NCBI RefSeq assembly: GCF_047663525.1
Contig: NC_092611.1
Span: 905,001 to 969,000 of the forward strand
Direction: 5' to 3'
From: Anas platyrhynchos
Taxonomy: Eukaryota; Chordata; Aves; Anseriformes; Anatidae
Length of the DNA: 64,000 nucleotides
Shown: piece by piece, positions 10,659 through 22,034 of the stretch
Position numbering within the stretch: the stretch's first letter is position 1
Layout: each line of letters begins with the position of its first letter
Notes under the pieces: generated by a model
The model's database searches: none
Seen by the model: the letters and a program-made list of their open reading frames with translations, nothing else
What the model was told of the DNA's origin: nothing
Program-made: the position numbers and the translations under genes

Positions 10659-11225
10659 CATATATCTGCATATATATTTCAGTACTTATTTACTTCTTTA
10701 AAGATACCTTAAATAGAATAGATACTTTAAGAAAGCTTACTTGTTCTTCCCCTTTCCTTGTTTTTAATGTTTGCTTTTCTAACCAATCCTTAATGTTACA
10801 ACATTGGATTGATGCAGTACTCAGTCCTTAGAAGTTCTCAAAGCACATCAGTGATTTCTCTATTTCTCAACCTTTCCATCTTCATTGAGATCTCTCATCT
10901 GAATTTAGGTAGGAGGTGAAGAAGAACACTGCAAGCAGCTGAAGCCGTATCAGACACATGCTTCTGCTAGGAAGTCATTCCGAGTGATTCCACGGTGTAC
11001 TTTAGACAGGTTTGCTCTGGTCCTCTGGACTCAGCATCCCCAAGGGATATTTCAAAGCTCTCGGAAGGACCCATCATTATCTCTGACACTGCAGCCTCCA
11101 GTAGGAAGGGGTAAATATTCCTTGCCCTTGTGCAAAGGAACTACTCAGTTAGCTGTTTCTAACCCAAATCTCGGTGTTGTCTTCTATTGACAGACACCAC
11201 CCGGCTAGCCAAGCTAAACCACTGA
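7542..11225 (+). pseudogene. Unrecognised multi-exon gene, decayed, unit A
   Basis: The gene is not recognised. Exon-like blocks flanked by AG and GT join in one consistent phase: 7,542-7,670, 8,357-8,436, 9,505-9,665, 10,052-10,172, 10,909-11,110 and 11,194-11,225 (TGA). Recognisable peptide pieces are ALWQQLPPCTFSWEAQRRVL, VIDLEGKYLARLQDLCSQRG, RDFPFLFDLMDTSFPRKWLM, WIFSSDLESFTGQKRIEMTK and LDRFALVLWTQHPQGIFQ. In-frame TGA codons interrupt the first block (7,667-7,669) and the end of the third (two consecutive TGAs before the GTACAA donor). A possible alternative donor (CA|GTATCA, 24 bp earlier) would keep phase and avoid the latter pair. The stops, and the lack of a start exon, argue for a pseudogene; long non-coding RNA is the alternative. 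Confidence 0.4.
10621..10653. repeat. (CT)n microsatellite, unit A
   Basis: About 16 perfect TC repeats followed by TATCTGCATATATCTGCATATATA. Confidence 0.95.
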
Positions 11226-11505
11226 AAATGGAAGGAGTGGGACATCTTCCAAAGCCTGCTGCTGCTTCTAAGCAGAAGTGCGCTGTAGGTGGGGACACAG
11301 CAAGAGGACACGTCCAGGCCACGGTGGAACTGCAAGGCACCTGTCTGAGCCACACAACGAAGTCAGCGATTCCCAGTTGGAGACTGTTGCTCGACCAGTG
11401 ACACAGCAGCTGGAGCGCTTCTGGTTGCTGCTGATGGGTTCCCGTGCATCAGCCAGGGATAGGAGCTATGAGAACGACTGAAGCGATTTGAAGTTACCTG
11501 AAAGA

Positions 11506-12178
11506 AAGAAGAGAGGAGAGAAGAAGACAAGAGGGGAGGGAAGGGGAGGGAATAAAAGGAAGGGAGGGGAGGGGAGGGGAGGGCAGGGGGAGGGTAGGAT
11601 AGGATAGGATAGGATAGGATAGGATAGGATAGGATAGGATAGGATAGGATAGGATAGGATAGGATAGGGTAGGGTAGGGTAGGGTAGGGTAGGGTAGGGT
11701 AGGGTAGCGTAGCGTAGTGTAGCATGTTAGAGGGGAGGGGAGCATAGGAGAGTATAGGGTAGTGTAGGGGATCGGAGTTTAGGGGAGTGTAGGGTAGGAT
11801 ACAGGAGGGGAGTGTAGGAGAGTGTAGGGGAGGGGGGCATAAGGTAATGTAGGGTAGTGTAGCGAACGGGAGTTTAGGGTAGGATAGGGGAGGGGAGTGT
11901 AGGAGTGTGTAGGGTAGTATAGGGGAGGGGAGTGTAGCAGAGTATAGGGACAGGGAGCATAGGGGAGGGGGTGTAGGGGAGGGGAGGAGACGGGAGGGGA
12001 AGGGAGGGGAGGGGAGGGGATGGGGGGGAGGGGAGGGGAGGCAAAAGTGGTGAGAGGAGGCAAAAGAGGGGAGGGGAGGGGAGGGGAGGGGAGGGGAGGG
12101 GAGGGGAGGGGAGGGGAGGGGAGGGGAGGGGAGGGGAGGGGAGGGGAGGGGAGGGGAGGGGAGGGGAGGGGAGGGGAG
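11506..12178 (+). repeat. Polypurine block, unit A: (GGGGA)n, (GGATA)n, (GGGTA)n
   Basis: About 670 bp of almost pure purine/G-rich DNA on the plus strand. It starts with AAGAGGGGAGGG-type repeats, then about 14 AGGAT units (from 11,594), about 9 AGGGT units, a degenerate GAGTGTAGGGTAG region, and about 22 perfect GGGGA units (12,066-12,177). The opposite strand reads as PPLPSPPLPS-type open frames, which are low-complexity artefacts. Runs of four G make quadruplex or triplex structure plausible. Confidence 0.95.
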
Positions 12179-12545
12179 TGCTACCATAAATAAAATTGCC
12201 AAATACATGACATTTTGGATCTGGAGCCAAATCTTTGTGTACATGTCCTCTCCCCGTAGCCCCACGTGCTGACCACCCACTCGAATCTATCATACTGTTG
12301 GTCAGAAAGAACAGGGAGCATAGGGGAGGGCAGGGGAGTGGAGGGAAGGGAAAAGAGGGGATGGGAGGGGTGGGGAGCGCTACCATCAATAAAATTGCCA
12401 AATACGATGAAGGAGCAGCAGAGCCTGCAACCTCCAGTCCCCAACATCCTCCAACCACCCCCCACTGCTCCGTGGGAAATAGGTAGAAGAATCAAGACTG
12501 AGGTTTAGCCTGGGATGGAGGTAGTGTGGCGAGGTGGTTTTCTGT
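12179..12545. repeat. Flank of polypurine block with a duplicated segment
   Basis: AGTGCTACCATAAATAAAATTGCCAAATA at 12,177-12,207 recurs in changed form at 12,378-12,404, each time directly after a GGGGA-rich run. A short internal duplication is therefore likely. No gene is seen. Counterparts are at 22,662 and 47,820. Confidence 0.5.
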
Positions 12546-12571
12546 TTGGTTGGTTGGTTGGTTGGTTGGTT
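12546..12571. repeat. (GGTT)n, unit A
   Basis: About six GGTT units. The counterparts at 23,026-23,061 and 48,185-48,206 have more and fewer units. Confidence 0.9.
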
Positions 12572-12599
12572 TTAAAGTTTTTAAATTCTCACTGTCCTA

Positions 12600-12685
12600 C
12601 TTTGTGATCAGTTGGCAATAAATTCAATTACTCTTCCCCAAGCCAAGTCTGTTTTGTCCATGAAGCCATCTTCCAGTCCTGAAAT
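12600..12685 (+). mobile_element. Small LTR-like fragment
   Basis: GGCAATAAATTCAATTACTC followed by CCCCAAGCCAAGTCTGTTTTG resembles the R region of the avian ERV LTRs (compare GAGTCTGCTTTGCCCGTCACG at about 6,960). The match is short. The same fragment is at about 23,090 and 48,236. Confidence 0.45.
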
Positions 12686-13116
12686 AAGAAAGGAAACAGA
12701 CCTGCAAGCAACTGTTACACAAGTGCAGGAAGAGTGACAAAGGAGGGTTTTGAGGCATGAAGTTACTGCAAGGATGCTCTGCTCTTTCCTCACTTCAGTA
12801 TGAAAAGCATGGCACTAGTGGGTGGTCTGTGGTGGTAGTTGTTTTTTTGTTGTTTGTTTGTTTGTTTGTTGTTTTGTCAGCTCCACCCCACAGTATTTTG
12901 CTTGTTCTACTTGTTTTGGTGTGCCCCCATTCCCTCCCTCAAGGTAAAACATCCCTAGGGGCCATAACTTGCTGTTAGCAAACAAGATCTTGCAAAAGAG
13001 TGAAGTTAACATGGCACCACCTGCACTGGTGTATAAATAGTTCAAATATTTTCCCTCACTTTCCTGTAACTTTCCTGTAAATTGCTGGTCAGGAGATAAC
13101 AAGTGGAGAAAGGTTG

Positions 13117-13560
13117 TTGGGATAGGAAATGATCAGTGGGATGGGAAGTGATCATGGGGATAGGAACTCATTGGAATGGGAAAAATGGGTTTTATTTTTA
13201 TTGCATTAAATCCACTTTATTGACTGTGTTGTACAGTATGGCATTGTTTTATTATTATAAAATTACAATGATTATTATTTAATCTTATTAATTAAACAAT
13301 TTTATAGGTTATTATATTATAAGTTATAAATATTAATATTTATTATATTGTTTTTATTCCTTTTCTACCCTATTAAACTCTCTTTATCCCAGTGCACTGC
13401 TTTGGACTTTAGTTTTCCTTCTGAGTCGTTGTGGATTCACTCCGGATGGGGGGACATTAGCGAACGCCTGTGTGTTTCAGATCCAAGGTCACCTTTACCC
13501 TCAACTCAAGACACATGTTTGCATCTGTTGTTGTGAAGCAATGTTAACAACAGCAACAAA
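13117..13560 (+). repeat. AT-rich module with U5-like tail, unit A
   Basis: The decamer block is followed by a shortened AT stretch without the 50-bp minisatellite, and the U5-like tail runs from about 13,355. Related copies are at 23,607-24,050 and 50,310-50,765. Confidence 0.65.
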
Positions 13561-13708
13561 AAAGTTCCCTACTTGCTAGCAGCATCCCTACGTTTGCTGG
13601 GGTCTGCTCTGTGCATTTTGAAGACCGTTCCATGCTATTCAGCCCCTTCAGGAGGAAATGGATGGTTCTAGGAAAATGCGTCTTGACCTGATGCAAAGCT
13701 GTGACTCA

Positions 13709-13960
13709 GCACCCTGCAGCCCCCGCAACCCCTGGCATTTTACCTGCAGCCCCTCCAAAAACTCTGATGTTCCCTGCATCGACTTCAACCACTGCGGTGG
13801 GACCTGAGGCCCCTCAAAGCCTTGTCACTCCCCTGCAGCCCCTCCAGCCCCTGGCATGTTCCCTGCAGCACCTCGAGCCCCTGGCATGTTCCCTGCAGCC
13901 ACTCCAAGCCTGGCACAGGCCCTACAGCTGGCTGCGGGGACTATCCAGAAATCAGCTCCA
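13709..13960 (+). repeat. C-rich minisatellite (CCCTGCAGCC/CCCCTGGCATGTT)
   Basis: About eight imperfect repeats of roughly 30 bp mix CCTGCAGCCCCT with CCCCTGGCATGTTCCCTGCAG. Copies are at 24,199-24,450, 28,081-28,175 (only the last part) and 50,913-51,165. The open frame through it (APGMFPAA type) is a product of the repeat. Confidence 0.7.
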
Positions 13961-14197
13961 GAAATACAGTGATGGCAAGGAGCCCTCTGCTTCATTCTTC
14001 CTTTTTTTTTTCTAGCTGGAAGAATTCAGAGTTGTCAACGGAATTGGTTTGGAGGAGTAGGAAAGACAGAATTGCTGGGTTTCTGCTTTCTCCTAGATCC
14101 TATCAGACCACAATATGACAGCTGTCTTTCTTTTACGTTCTTTTACACCTGGATCGTTCTCAGTTTTATGAGTGTGGGGTATTCCTTCTTTCTCCCT

Positions 14198-14298
14198 TTA
14201 CCTTCCTTCCTCCCTCCCTCCCTTCCTTCCTTCCCTCCTTCCCTCCTTCCCTTCTTTCGTTCTGTCTGTCTGTCTGTCTGTCAGTCTGTCTCTCTTTC
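14198..14298. repeat. (CCTT)n/(CTGT)n tract, unit A
   Basis: Pyrimidine tract of CCTTCCTTCCCTCC steps followed by TCTG repeats. Copies: 24,688-24,788, 28,408-28,495 (shorter) and 51,404-51,560 (longer, with a CCCT run). Confidence 0.95.
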
Positions 14299-14299
14299 T

Positions 14300-15595
14300 G
14301 TCCAGCACTGATTTTATGGCTACGTGTGCATATCCACAGTGTACAGTTTTCTCCCTTCCGTTTCTTCCCTGAGTCTTGCCCCTCTTCCCTGCAACTGAAC
14401 AGCATTGCCTTGATCAAGGAAGTGGCAACATGCGGCTTACACAGTAAACTGCTGAAATTACAGCTATAACCATGGAGCACAGCTGCCGATCAACACAAGA
14501 CCACCAATCGCTCACATTTCTAAACTGCTCGTCACAATTCTTCCGTATGTAGGCTGTGATGCTGCTCATTTCTTAAGCACCCATCCATTTCTTCTCTTCC
14601 CAGACCCTCAAGGTGTCCTGGTCAAACCACCTCCCTTCCTCTTGCCCCATCTGGCTCTCCCACCTTCCTTTCCCTGAAGGTTAAACTTTTTTTTTTTTTT
14701 TTTTTCCAGCATAGGAGCTCCATAGAAGCTGCTGCTGCCCACCTCCGAGTTGACTAGGGCTGAACTACTGAAAAAGAAAAGAAAAGCTATAAATAAGAGT
14801 GAGAGATGGTGAATACCCAACCATCTCTTAAAAGCAGGATTTTAAGAGAATAAGTAATTGATAAATGGAGTTACGATCGAAAGGAAAAAAATCCACTGTT
14901 GCAATCAAGAGAGTTAAGAAGTTTTTCAAGTACATTAGGAACAAAAATTAGAGTAATGACACAGATCTGATACGGGATGGGTATTGCTTCAGTGAGAAAT
15001 GATGAAAAAAAACACAACACAACACGTGTATGTGTTGTTGGGTATTTGTAAAAAAAAAAACAAAAACCAAACAGGTTAATGAAAACTGCATGCTCAATTA
15101 GATGATTTTTTTGTTGTCAATGGTAGGGAATTGTGTGCTTTACAACACAATATGTGTTATATATAATTTTATATATAAAATTTAACAATTTTTATATGTT
15201 ATTATATTATAAATTATAAATATTGTTATTTATTATAATAATATTCAGGAATATTCAGCTGTCAGGAATATTCAGCTCTTCTGCCATGGATCCTGCACAG
15301 GTTTCAAAGAATATCTGCTCCACCATGGAGCAGCTACTTCTCCTCCTCCTATCACCTTGATGTTCCCTCTGTTGTTCCTCATTCTTTTTGTTCTCCCCAG
15401 CTCTCTCCATCCAATATTTTCTGTGCATTCTTAGAGGCAGCACACCTTGGCTTATTGTCTGACTTTGGCTTATGGTGCGTCTGTTGCTGTGTCCAGCACA
15501 GTGCAGCCCCTATATTGCTACCAAAACCTTGCCACAAACCTCAATCCCCCTGTTAAAAGAGACCCTCTTGTTTGTTGCCCTTCTTTCGACACTCT
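14300..15595. other. AT-rich right part of unit, no gene
   Basis: It contains a poly-T run (about 14,688), AACACAACAC and TATATA stretches and no convincing exon. The segment from GCAACATGCGGCTTACACAG to the TATATA stretch recurs at 24,917, 28,620, 40,499 and 51,698, and is the most widely shared piece of the cluster. Confidence 0.5.
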
Positions 15596-15832
15596 CTAAC
15601 AGGTTTATGTCTTTTTCTTATACTGTGGAGCCCAAAACTGCACTCAGTACTCAGTACATGGAATACCAAGAGAGACTGCCTGGCATTTTCTCTTCTCTGC
15701 AGAAGCTCTGTTGCTAACACTGTCCAGAAATCACCACTGTCACAGACAGTAGTAGCATTCCCTCCTCCCACAGTTGGTTCTTCCCCCCCAAGACTTAGAC
15801 ACCATCCAGAAAAATAAGAAGAATAATACTAA

Positions 15833-15981
15833 TAAAGTAAATAAAATAAAATAAAATAAAATAAAATAAAATAAAATAAAATAAATAAAATAAAATAAAA
15901 TAAAATAAAATAAAATAAAATAAAATAAAATAAAATAAAATAAAATAAAATAAAATAAAATAAAATAAAATAAATAAAATA
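15833..15981. repeat. (AAAAT)n array, unit B
   Basis: This is the same locus as 5,282-5,455 but shorter, with internal AAAT interruptions at about 15,881 and 15,970. Confidence 0.97.
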
Positions 15982-16785
15982 GTAAAAAGCCGTCAGGAAG
16001 GCAGTGGTGCAGACTGTGGAGAGCCTGGGTTCAAATCCTTCTTCTGTGAGGCTCTGAACCTATATCCCACCACAATCTCTCTGCTAATGTATGGCAGGGA
16101 AAGGAGGAAGAAAGAACATATCTCCTGCACTTTCCATTTATTGTTGACTGACAATTCTGTAGAGTTATAAAGCCTCAATCAGTGAGATACAGGGTTCTTC
16201 TCACATTGTCTCACTGTGCCCTAAGCGGAACAGCTCTCATTTAATAGATGCTTCACCACAAAATCATGAGTCATCTGCAGTTTTGAACCTTTCTGGGATC
16301 AAGTCCCTTCAGATGGTTGAGGAATCTGCTCCAGCACCTATGTAAACTGGTGCTCTACTAAGCTAGTGAGTGAACAAGAGAGAAATCCTCTGCTAGATGA
16401 CTTGACAAATTGGGTCTGAAAATAGTGTTGAGGCAGAATAGTCCACGATTTTTGCCTTGGGTGCACAGAGGGATTGGGTGTTGTAGACTTCTTTTATTCT
16501 TCATTAAGATAAACATTTTCAAAAATGTGCTTGTTCAACCTTGCTCCCACTGTGTGCATGGGAGGGAGATAACTGAAGGTGGGGAGCGTTGCTTGGATCC
16601 TGCAAGTGGCTGAGGTCCAGTGGGGTTGGAGGCTTTCTTCCTCCTTTTGGAAATGCAAAGCAACCCTGCACCTCCCCTGCACTTGCAGGAGGATCGTGAC
16701 AGCCCAAAGCACAGCGGCTTTGTAATTGCTGCATACACTTCGATCGGATTTACGTTTGGTAGCAGGGGCCTGCAGGGATGGCGTC

Positions 16786-17646
16786 TGTGAGAACAGGCCA
16801 GACAACAGCCAGCTCCAGATAGCTCCAAAAGGGCCCCGGCGCTTGCCAGAGCTGAGCCAATAAGCGATGTTGTTTGCACCTCTGGGAGAGCAGATGTAAG
16901 AAGGGGGAAATACTGCTGCACAACAGAAGCTGGAAGAGCAAGGAGTGAGAAGCAGCCCTGCAGCCCCCAAGGTGAGTGCAGCAGGAGGCAGGAGGTGCTC
17001 CAGGCTCACAGCAGCAGTTCCCCTGCGGGCTGTGCAGGGAGAGGCCCCTGGTGGAGCAGGCTGTCCCCCTGCACCCATGGGTCCCGCATGGAGCAGATCT
17101 CCACGCTGCAGCGCCCCTGTGGGTGGAGGAGCCCCCGGTGGAGCAGGTGGCTGTGGCCTGGAGGAGGCTGCGGCCCATGGAGAGCCCCCGCAGGAGCAGG
17201 CCCCGGGCCGCAGCTGCAGCCCCCCCGTGGAGAGGAGCCCCCGCAGGAGCAGGGGGGCTGGGGGGAGCTGCCGCCCAGCCGTGGGGGACCCGTGCTGGAG
17301 CAGTTTGCTCCTGGGGGATGGATGGATGGATGGAGCCCGTGGGACGGAGCCGTGTGGGAGCAGTGCTTGAGGAGCTGCTGCCTGTGGGCAGCCCGTGTGG
17401 GATCAGCTGGGGAAGGACGGCATCCCGTGGGAGGGACCCCACGGGGAGCAGGGGCAGGGAGGGACCCTGAGGGTCACTCTACTGAGTCTGCTTTGCCCGT
17501 CACGATACTTGTTGAGCCATCGCCCTCTCCTTATCTCAGCCCTGGAGCCCTTTGCATCGTATTTTCTCCCCCTTTCCCTTTGAGGAGGGGGAGTGAGAGA
17601 GCAGCCGTGGTGGAACTCGGCTGCCCACCCGCTTCGAACCACCGCA
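16786..17646 (+). mobile_element. Avian ERV-type LTR, unit B
   Basis: This is a near-identical copy of the unit A LTR, carried along with the unit rather than inserted separately, because the flanks match too. It has GAGAGAGCAGCC instead of GAGAGAGCGGCC near the 3' end. Confidence 0.75.
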
Positions 17647-18064
17647 GTTGCAAAGTCCTGGGAAAGATTTCTTTCAAGAAATTAAACAAGGTGTTTAACA
17701 AAGAAATGCAGAGTTTCCTTTTGAAGGCTTCCTGGAGAATTGGGCTTCTTTCCTATTCCCAGCTCAGAGGAAGGGAATTGTTGATTTCACCTTCTTTTTT
17801 CTGACATGGAAATCAAAGGTGAACTGCTCTACAAGGACGGGCAACGTCTCAGAATCAAGCTCTTTTGCTCTGTAGTCCTTTCTCAAGGAAAAGATTGATC
17901 ACCCACCTTCCACAGATGTAGGGGAGCAGAGAATAATTTGGGAACTACTCTAATTCAAGTCAGTTTGGGCATAGTGGTACTTCCCTAGCTGTTTCTGAGA
18001 CAGACGCATTAGTAACAGAGAGTGTTGTGCTGTCACTGGGAGGCGCCTGCGGTGATGACTTCAG

Positions 18065-21000
18065 AAACAGAACTGAATTGTGTCACCACAGCACTTTGGC
18101 AACAGCTGCCTCCGTGCACGTTTAGCTGGGAGGCACAGAGAAGGGTGCTGGATGCGATGAAACCACGTGAGGATTTGTGGATCTCCCCTTGAGGTGCACA
18201 GAGAGGGACCATGCCCTTCTGTAAGTGTTCTGATGCTTGGCTGAGGAAAAAAATGTGGTTTTGTTGTGAATGCTTCATTGTAGTATTCTGTAGTTTGTGT
18301 CAAGTCCTTACAGAAGCCTCAAGGTTGGTACTTTGCTCAATGATGGAGCTGCACAGAGTGAGAACAGACCCAATGTACGGGTGAGGGCCTCTGCACGTTC
18401 TCTTCTTCCTACAGACGATCAACAAATAAGGGGAGACAGAGAAGAGTGTGCTGTGGTCCTCCCATAGACCGCAAGTACTAAAGCATAAACAAGAGGCTTA
18501 AGAGTCCCCCTGTCACGTTAAAATTCAGGACAGCAATGGACTTCCTCACACGGGCTGGCCTGTCGACTAGTGTCTCAGGCTGTGGCGTATGAAGATGCAC
18601 TCCATCTGCTTTCAGGGTAGCAATGGCAGTGGGCAAGCTGCCTGACCTTAACATTTGTCATTTCATTTCTCACCTGAGTTTTGGTGGTTCTCCACGATTC
18701 ATTCTTGGTCTAGAAAAAAAAAAAAAGAAAAAAAAAAAGTGAATTTGGATCAAAATGAAAGGATAAAAGGATTTCCTTTCCATTAATTACATGTTCTTAA
18801 CTTAACTAAAAAAAGTGAACTGCGATGAAAATAAAAGGATTTCCTTTCCATTCATTACATGTTCTTACCTTTGGAACAGATTTGGTTATTGACTTAGAAG
18901 GCAAATATCTGGCCAGACTGCAAGACTTGTGCTCGCAGCGTGGGACAGCTCTCGTAAAGGTGATTCAGGGCAGTTTCTGGAAAACAAGACATCAGATCTC
19001 CAAAACACTTTCTTTGTGCTAATGTAGGAAGGGTGAGTAAGTGTAAAGGTAAGAGCCCAGATACCGTAAGAAGCAGAAAGTGTGAAGGAAACTTCCTTCT
19101 GGCTGATACAGCTCCATATCTAGTTGTCAAGTATGAAGAGAGCAGTGCTAAGTTTCTTGGGGAGAGGAAAACAAAGAGGCTGGGAGAGTGTACAAAGAAA
19201 AAAATGGGATTCCCTATTTCAGGAAATCCTAGGAACTGGAAATAGAGATTGGAAGAGTGCTTTAAGCCAAGACAGACATGTTTTAAAACTAAAACCTAGG
19301 AGTTGAATGAACCAAGAAATGAATCCCTTCTGATTATGCAGTTGTGTGCAGTGTTATCTTGGGAAATATGGTTTCCACATAAAACGTATCTGGGGCTTGA
19401 AGTTCTCCTAAGGCCCTTCTCTGTGTATTCCCTACTGTTTGGTAAGCGCTGAGGTCACACTGCAGACAGCAGCACGTCCTCTCCCCACTACTTAGCTGTC
19501 TGTTCTCACAACACGTCTAGGAGCAGAATGGCTTGGACACAACTGCGCCTAGGACCGAGTTCATTCAAGCTGCTGGACGAGGTAAAAGCTCTGGACAAGC
19601 GAAGGGGAGGGAGGGATGGGTGGACATACAATATGATCACTTTAATCTCATTTCTCTAAGAATCCTGGCTGAGAAAACAAAACAAAACAGAATCAAAAAG
19701 AACAGAACAGAACAGAACAAATGAAGCAAGCAGCTAGCTTGCTGGAGACATTGTCTGGGAAGCAGTGAAAACACTTGCAAACAAAAACACGTCAAAGGAC
19801 TAACTCTTTGAGCTTAATTCTAATCCAACAGCATAACCTCAAAGTCCTGTTTCTGTTCGTAACAGGCTGCTACAGTAACATGTCCCATTGGATGACTTTG
19901 CAGCATAGATGTCAGGAATGCAGCTTGGGATCCCCTCCTTCTACTCAGAGTTCACTTTGAAGGGATGAGCAAGTAATTCTTCCTGGGTTGACGGAAATCT
20001 AAAGTCTGTTTTCTAACACTCTTCCAGACGCTTCTCTGTCCATCGGCCTGTCCTGCCAACTCTGGAGTGAGTGTGAAGTTTGGCAAGAGGGATTTCCCAT
20101 TCCTATTTGACCTGATGGACACCAGCTTTCCTCGGAAATGGCTGATGTTGCTGAGGAGGCAGCAGTATCAAAGCCCTTGCTGATGAAGGTACAACCAGCT
20201 GGGGAGGCTTTGGCATTTCTGCACAACGCTGCTCCCTGACTGTCACTCCAGACTCAGATTCGGAAAGAAGCAAAGCAAGCTAGAGGAAAACTGGATGTCC
20301 TGGTAATTTTCTTTTTCTTTTATTTCTTCATTCTTCACTTGTAAGAAAATCTAAATCTTAACCCTTTGTTTGAAAACACGGCTTTACGGAAATGCTTATG
20401 GGTGTGCTCCTTCACCTTGTGTGGAACCTGCTTCACCTCGCTTCAGCTATAGGACACCTATGCTCCAATTTATGCTTCCCCTGATAAAGCGGTGTTCTTT
20501 CGGTATTCTTTTCTGTGATGCTTGCAGGCGAGGTTGAAAAGAGTTGTCAGTAGGATTCTTCGTTTTCTTTGCAGTATCCAAAGCTCCGTATTACCGTGGA
20601 TCTTCTCCTCTGATCTGGAAAGCTTCACAGGCCAAAAGAGAATTGAGATGACGAAGGAAATAGAGAATGCTGACCAATATTGCCAAGTACCACCCGTAAG
20701 TTTTGTGAAAGAATCCGGTGCATTTCTGTAGTGGTAGAAAGTTCATAAAATCATCGTCGTGCACTTGAAGGCAAGCAATGCTGTAAAAATGAAGAATGCA
20801 AGGCCCTGCTTAAGGACAATCTTCAGGCTGCTTCTAGATCAACAGCTTATTTGCTTCTTCCACAACCTCATCTCCGCTTGCTTAGAAGTTGTGAAGGTCG
20901 GAAGCACACTCCGTCTTTTTCATCCCCTCTGTGTATCTTTTCCCTGACAGCAACTTCTGTCTTGGCTCTTCACATCCAGCCAGAGCAGTTGCTTTGCCTC

Positions 21001-21145
21001 CGCAACCTGCAGGCTGACCTCTCGTGTGTACCTGTGCTGGACTGAGGGTAATGCTTGTAACGCACACAGATGCTGCATTCACTGTGACTTTTAGAAAAGA
21101 GAGCAAGAAGCTAACCTGCACAGCAGACTCTTAGGTTTCTGTATC

Positions 21146-21180
<35 letters not shown>

Positions 21181-21752
21181 ATCTGCATATATCTGCATAT
21201 ATATTTCAGTACTTATTTACTTCTTTAAAGATACCTTAAATAGAATAGATACTTTAAGAAAGCTTACTTGTTCTTCCCCTTTCCTTGTTTTTAACGTTTG
21301 CTTTTCTAACCAATCCTTAATGTTACAACATTGGATTGATGCAGTACTCAGTCCTTAGAAGTTCTCAAAGCACATCAGTGATTTCTCTATTTCTCAACCT
21401 TTCCATCTTCATTGAGATCTCTCATCTGAATTTAGGTAGGAGGTGAAGAAGAACACTGCAAGCAGCTGAAGCCGTATCAGACACATGCTTCTGCTAGGAA
21501 GTCATTCCGAGTGATTCCACGGTGTACTTTAGACAGGTTTGCTCTGGTCCTCTGGACTCAGCATCCCCAAGGGATATTTCAAAGCTCTCGGAAGGACCCA
21601 TCATTATCTCTGACACTGCAGCCTCCAGTAGGAAGGGGTAAATATTCCTTGCCCTTGTGCAAAGGAACTACTCAGTTAGCTGTTTCTAACCCAAATCTCG
21701 GTGTTGTCTTCTATTGACAGACACCACCCGGCTAGCCAAGCTAAACCACTGA
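18065..21752 (+). pseudogene. Same unrecognised decayed gene, unit B
   Basis: The blocks match unit A at offsets of 10,523 to 10,527: 18,065-18,193, 18,880-18,959, 20,028-20,188, 20,575-20,695, 21,436-21,637 and 21,721-21,752. The same TGA codons are present. The acceptor before the third block is CTTCCAG instead of CTTGCAG. The first block reads KPREDLW where unit A has KPHEDLW. Confidence 0.4.
21143..21180. repeat. (CT)n microsatellite, unit B
   Basis: Same locus as 10,621-10,653, with one CCC interruption. Confidence 0.95.
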
Positions 21753-22034
21753 AAATGGAAGGAGTGGGACATCTTGCAAAGCCTGCTGCTGCTTCTAAGC
21801 AGAAGTGCGCTGTAGGTGGGGACACAGCAAGAGGACACGTCCAGGCCACGGTGGAACTGCAAGGCACCTGTCTGAGCCACACAACGAAGTCAGCGATTCC
21901 CAGTTGGAGACTGTTGCTCGACCAGTGACACAGCAGCTGGAGCGCTTCTGGTTGCTGCTGATGGGTTCCCGTGAATCAGCCAGGGATAGGAGCTATGAGA
22001 ACGACTGAAGCGATTTGAAGTTACCTGAAAGAAA

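Larger units (their letters stand above)
5063..15610 (+). repeat. Amplified unit A, about 10.5 kb
   Basis: This is the first full copy of the tandem unit, counted from the CTTTTTCTTATACTGTGG boundary to the same point at 15,611. Order: AAAAT array, flank, LTR, decayed multi-exon gene, CT repeat, polypurine block, GGTT repeat, AT-rich module, C-rich minisatellite, CCTT/CTGT tract and AT-rich tail. By eye it matches unit B with only scattered substitutions apart from changes in microsatellite length (offset 10,523 over most of its length). Confidence 0.9.

Noticed and set aside
11666-11706. TAGGG-type repeats as interstitial telomere sequence
   Set aside because: The unit is the pentamer AGGGT grading into AGGAT and GGGGA, not the TTAGGG hexamer.
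11363-12280. Long minus-strand open frame of PPLPSPPLPS type (305 codons), and similar frames at 21,890-22,267 and 46,891-48,135
   Set aside because: It is produced by the polypurine pentamer repeats, changes length with repeat number and has no non-repeat domain.
13709-13960. Regularly spaced C-rich repeats as a CRISPR array
   Set aside because: There are no unique spacers, the periods are imperfect, and the organism is a vertebrate; it is a minisatellite.
14166-14480. Frames through the CCTT/CTGT tracts (also 24,656-24,970, 28,382-28,663 and 51,346-51,751)
   Set aside because: Their residues (LPSFLPPSLP, DRQTDRQTDR) are microsatellite translations.
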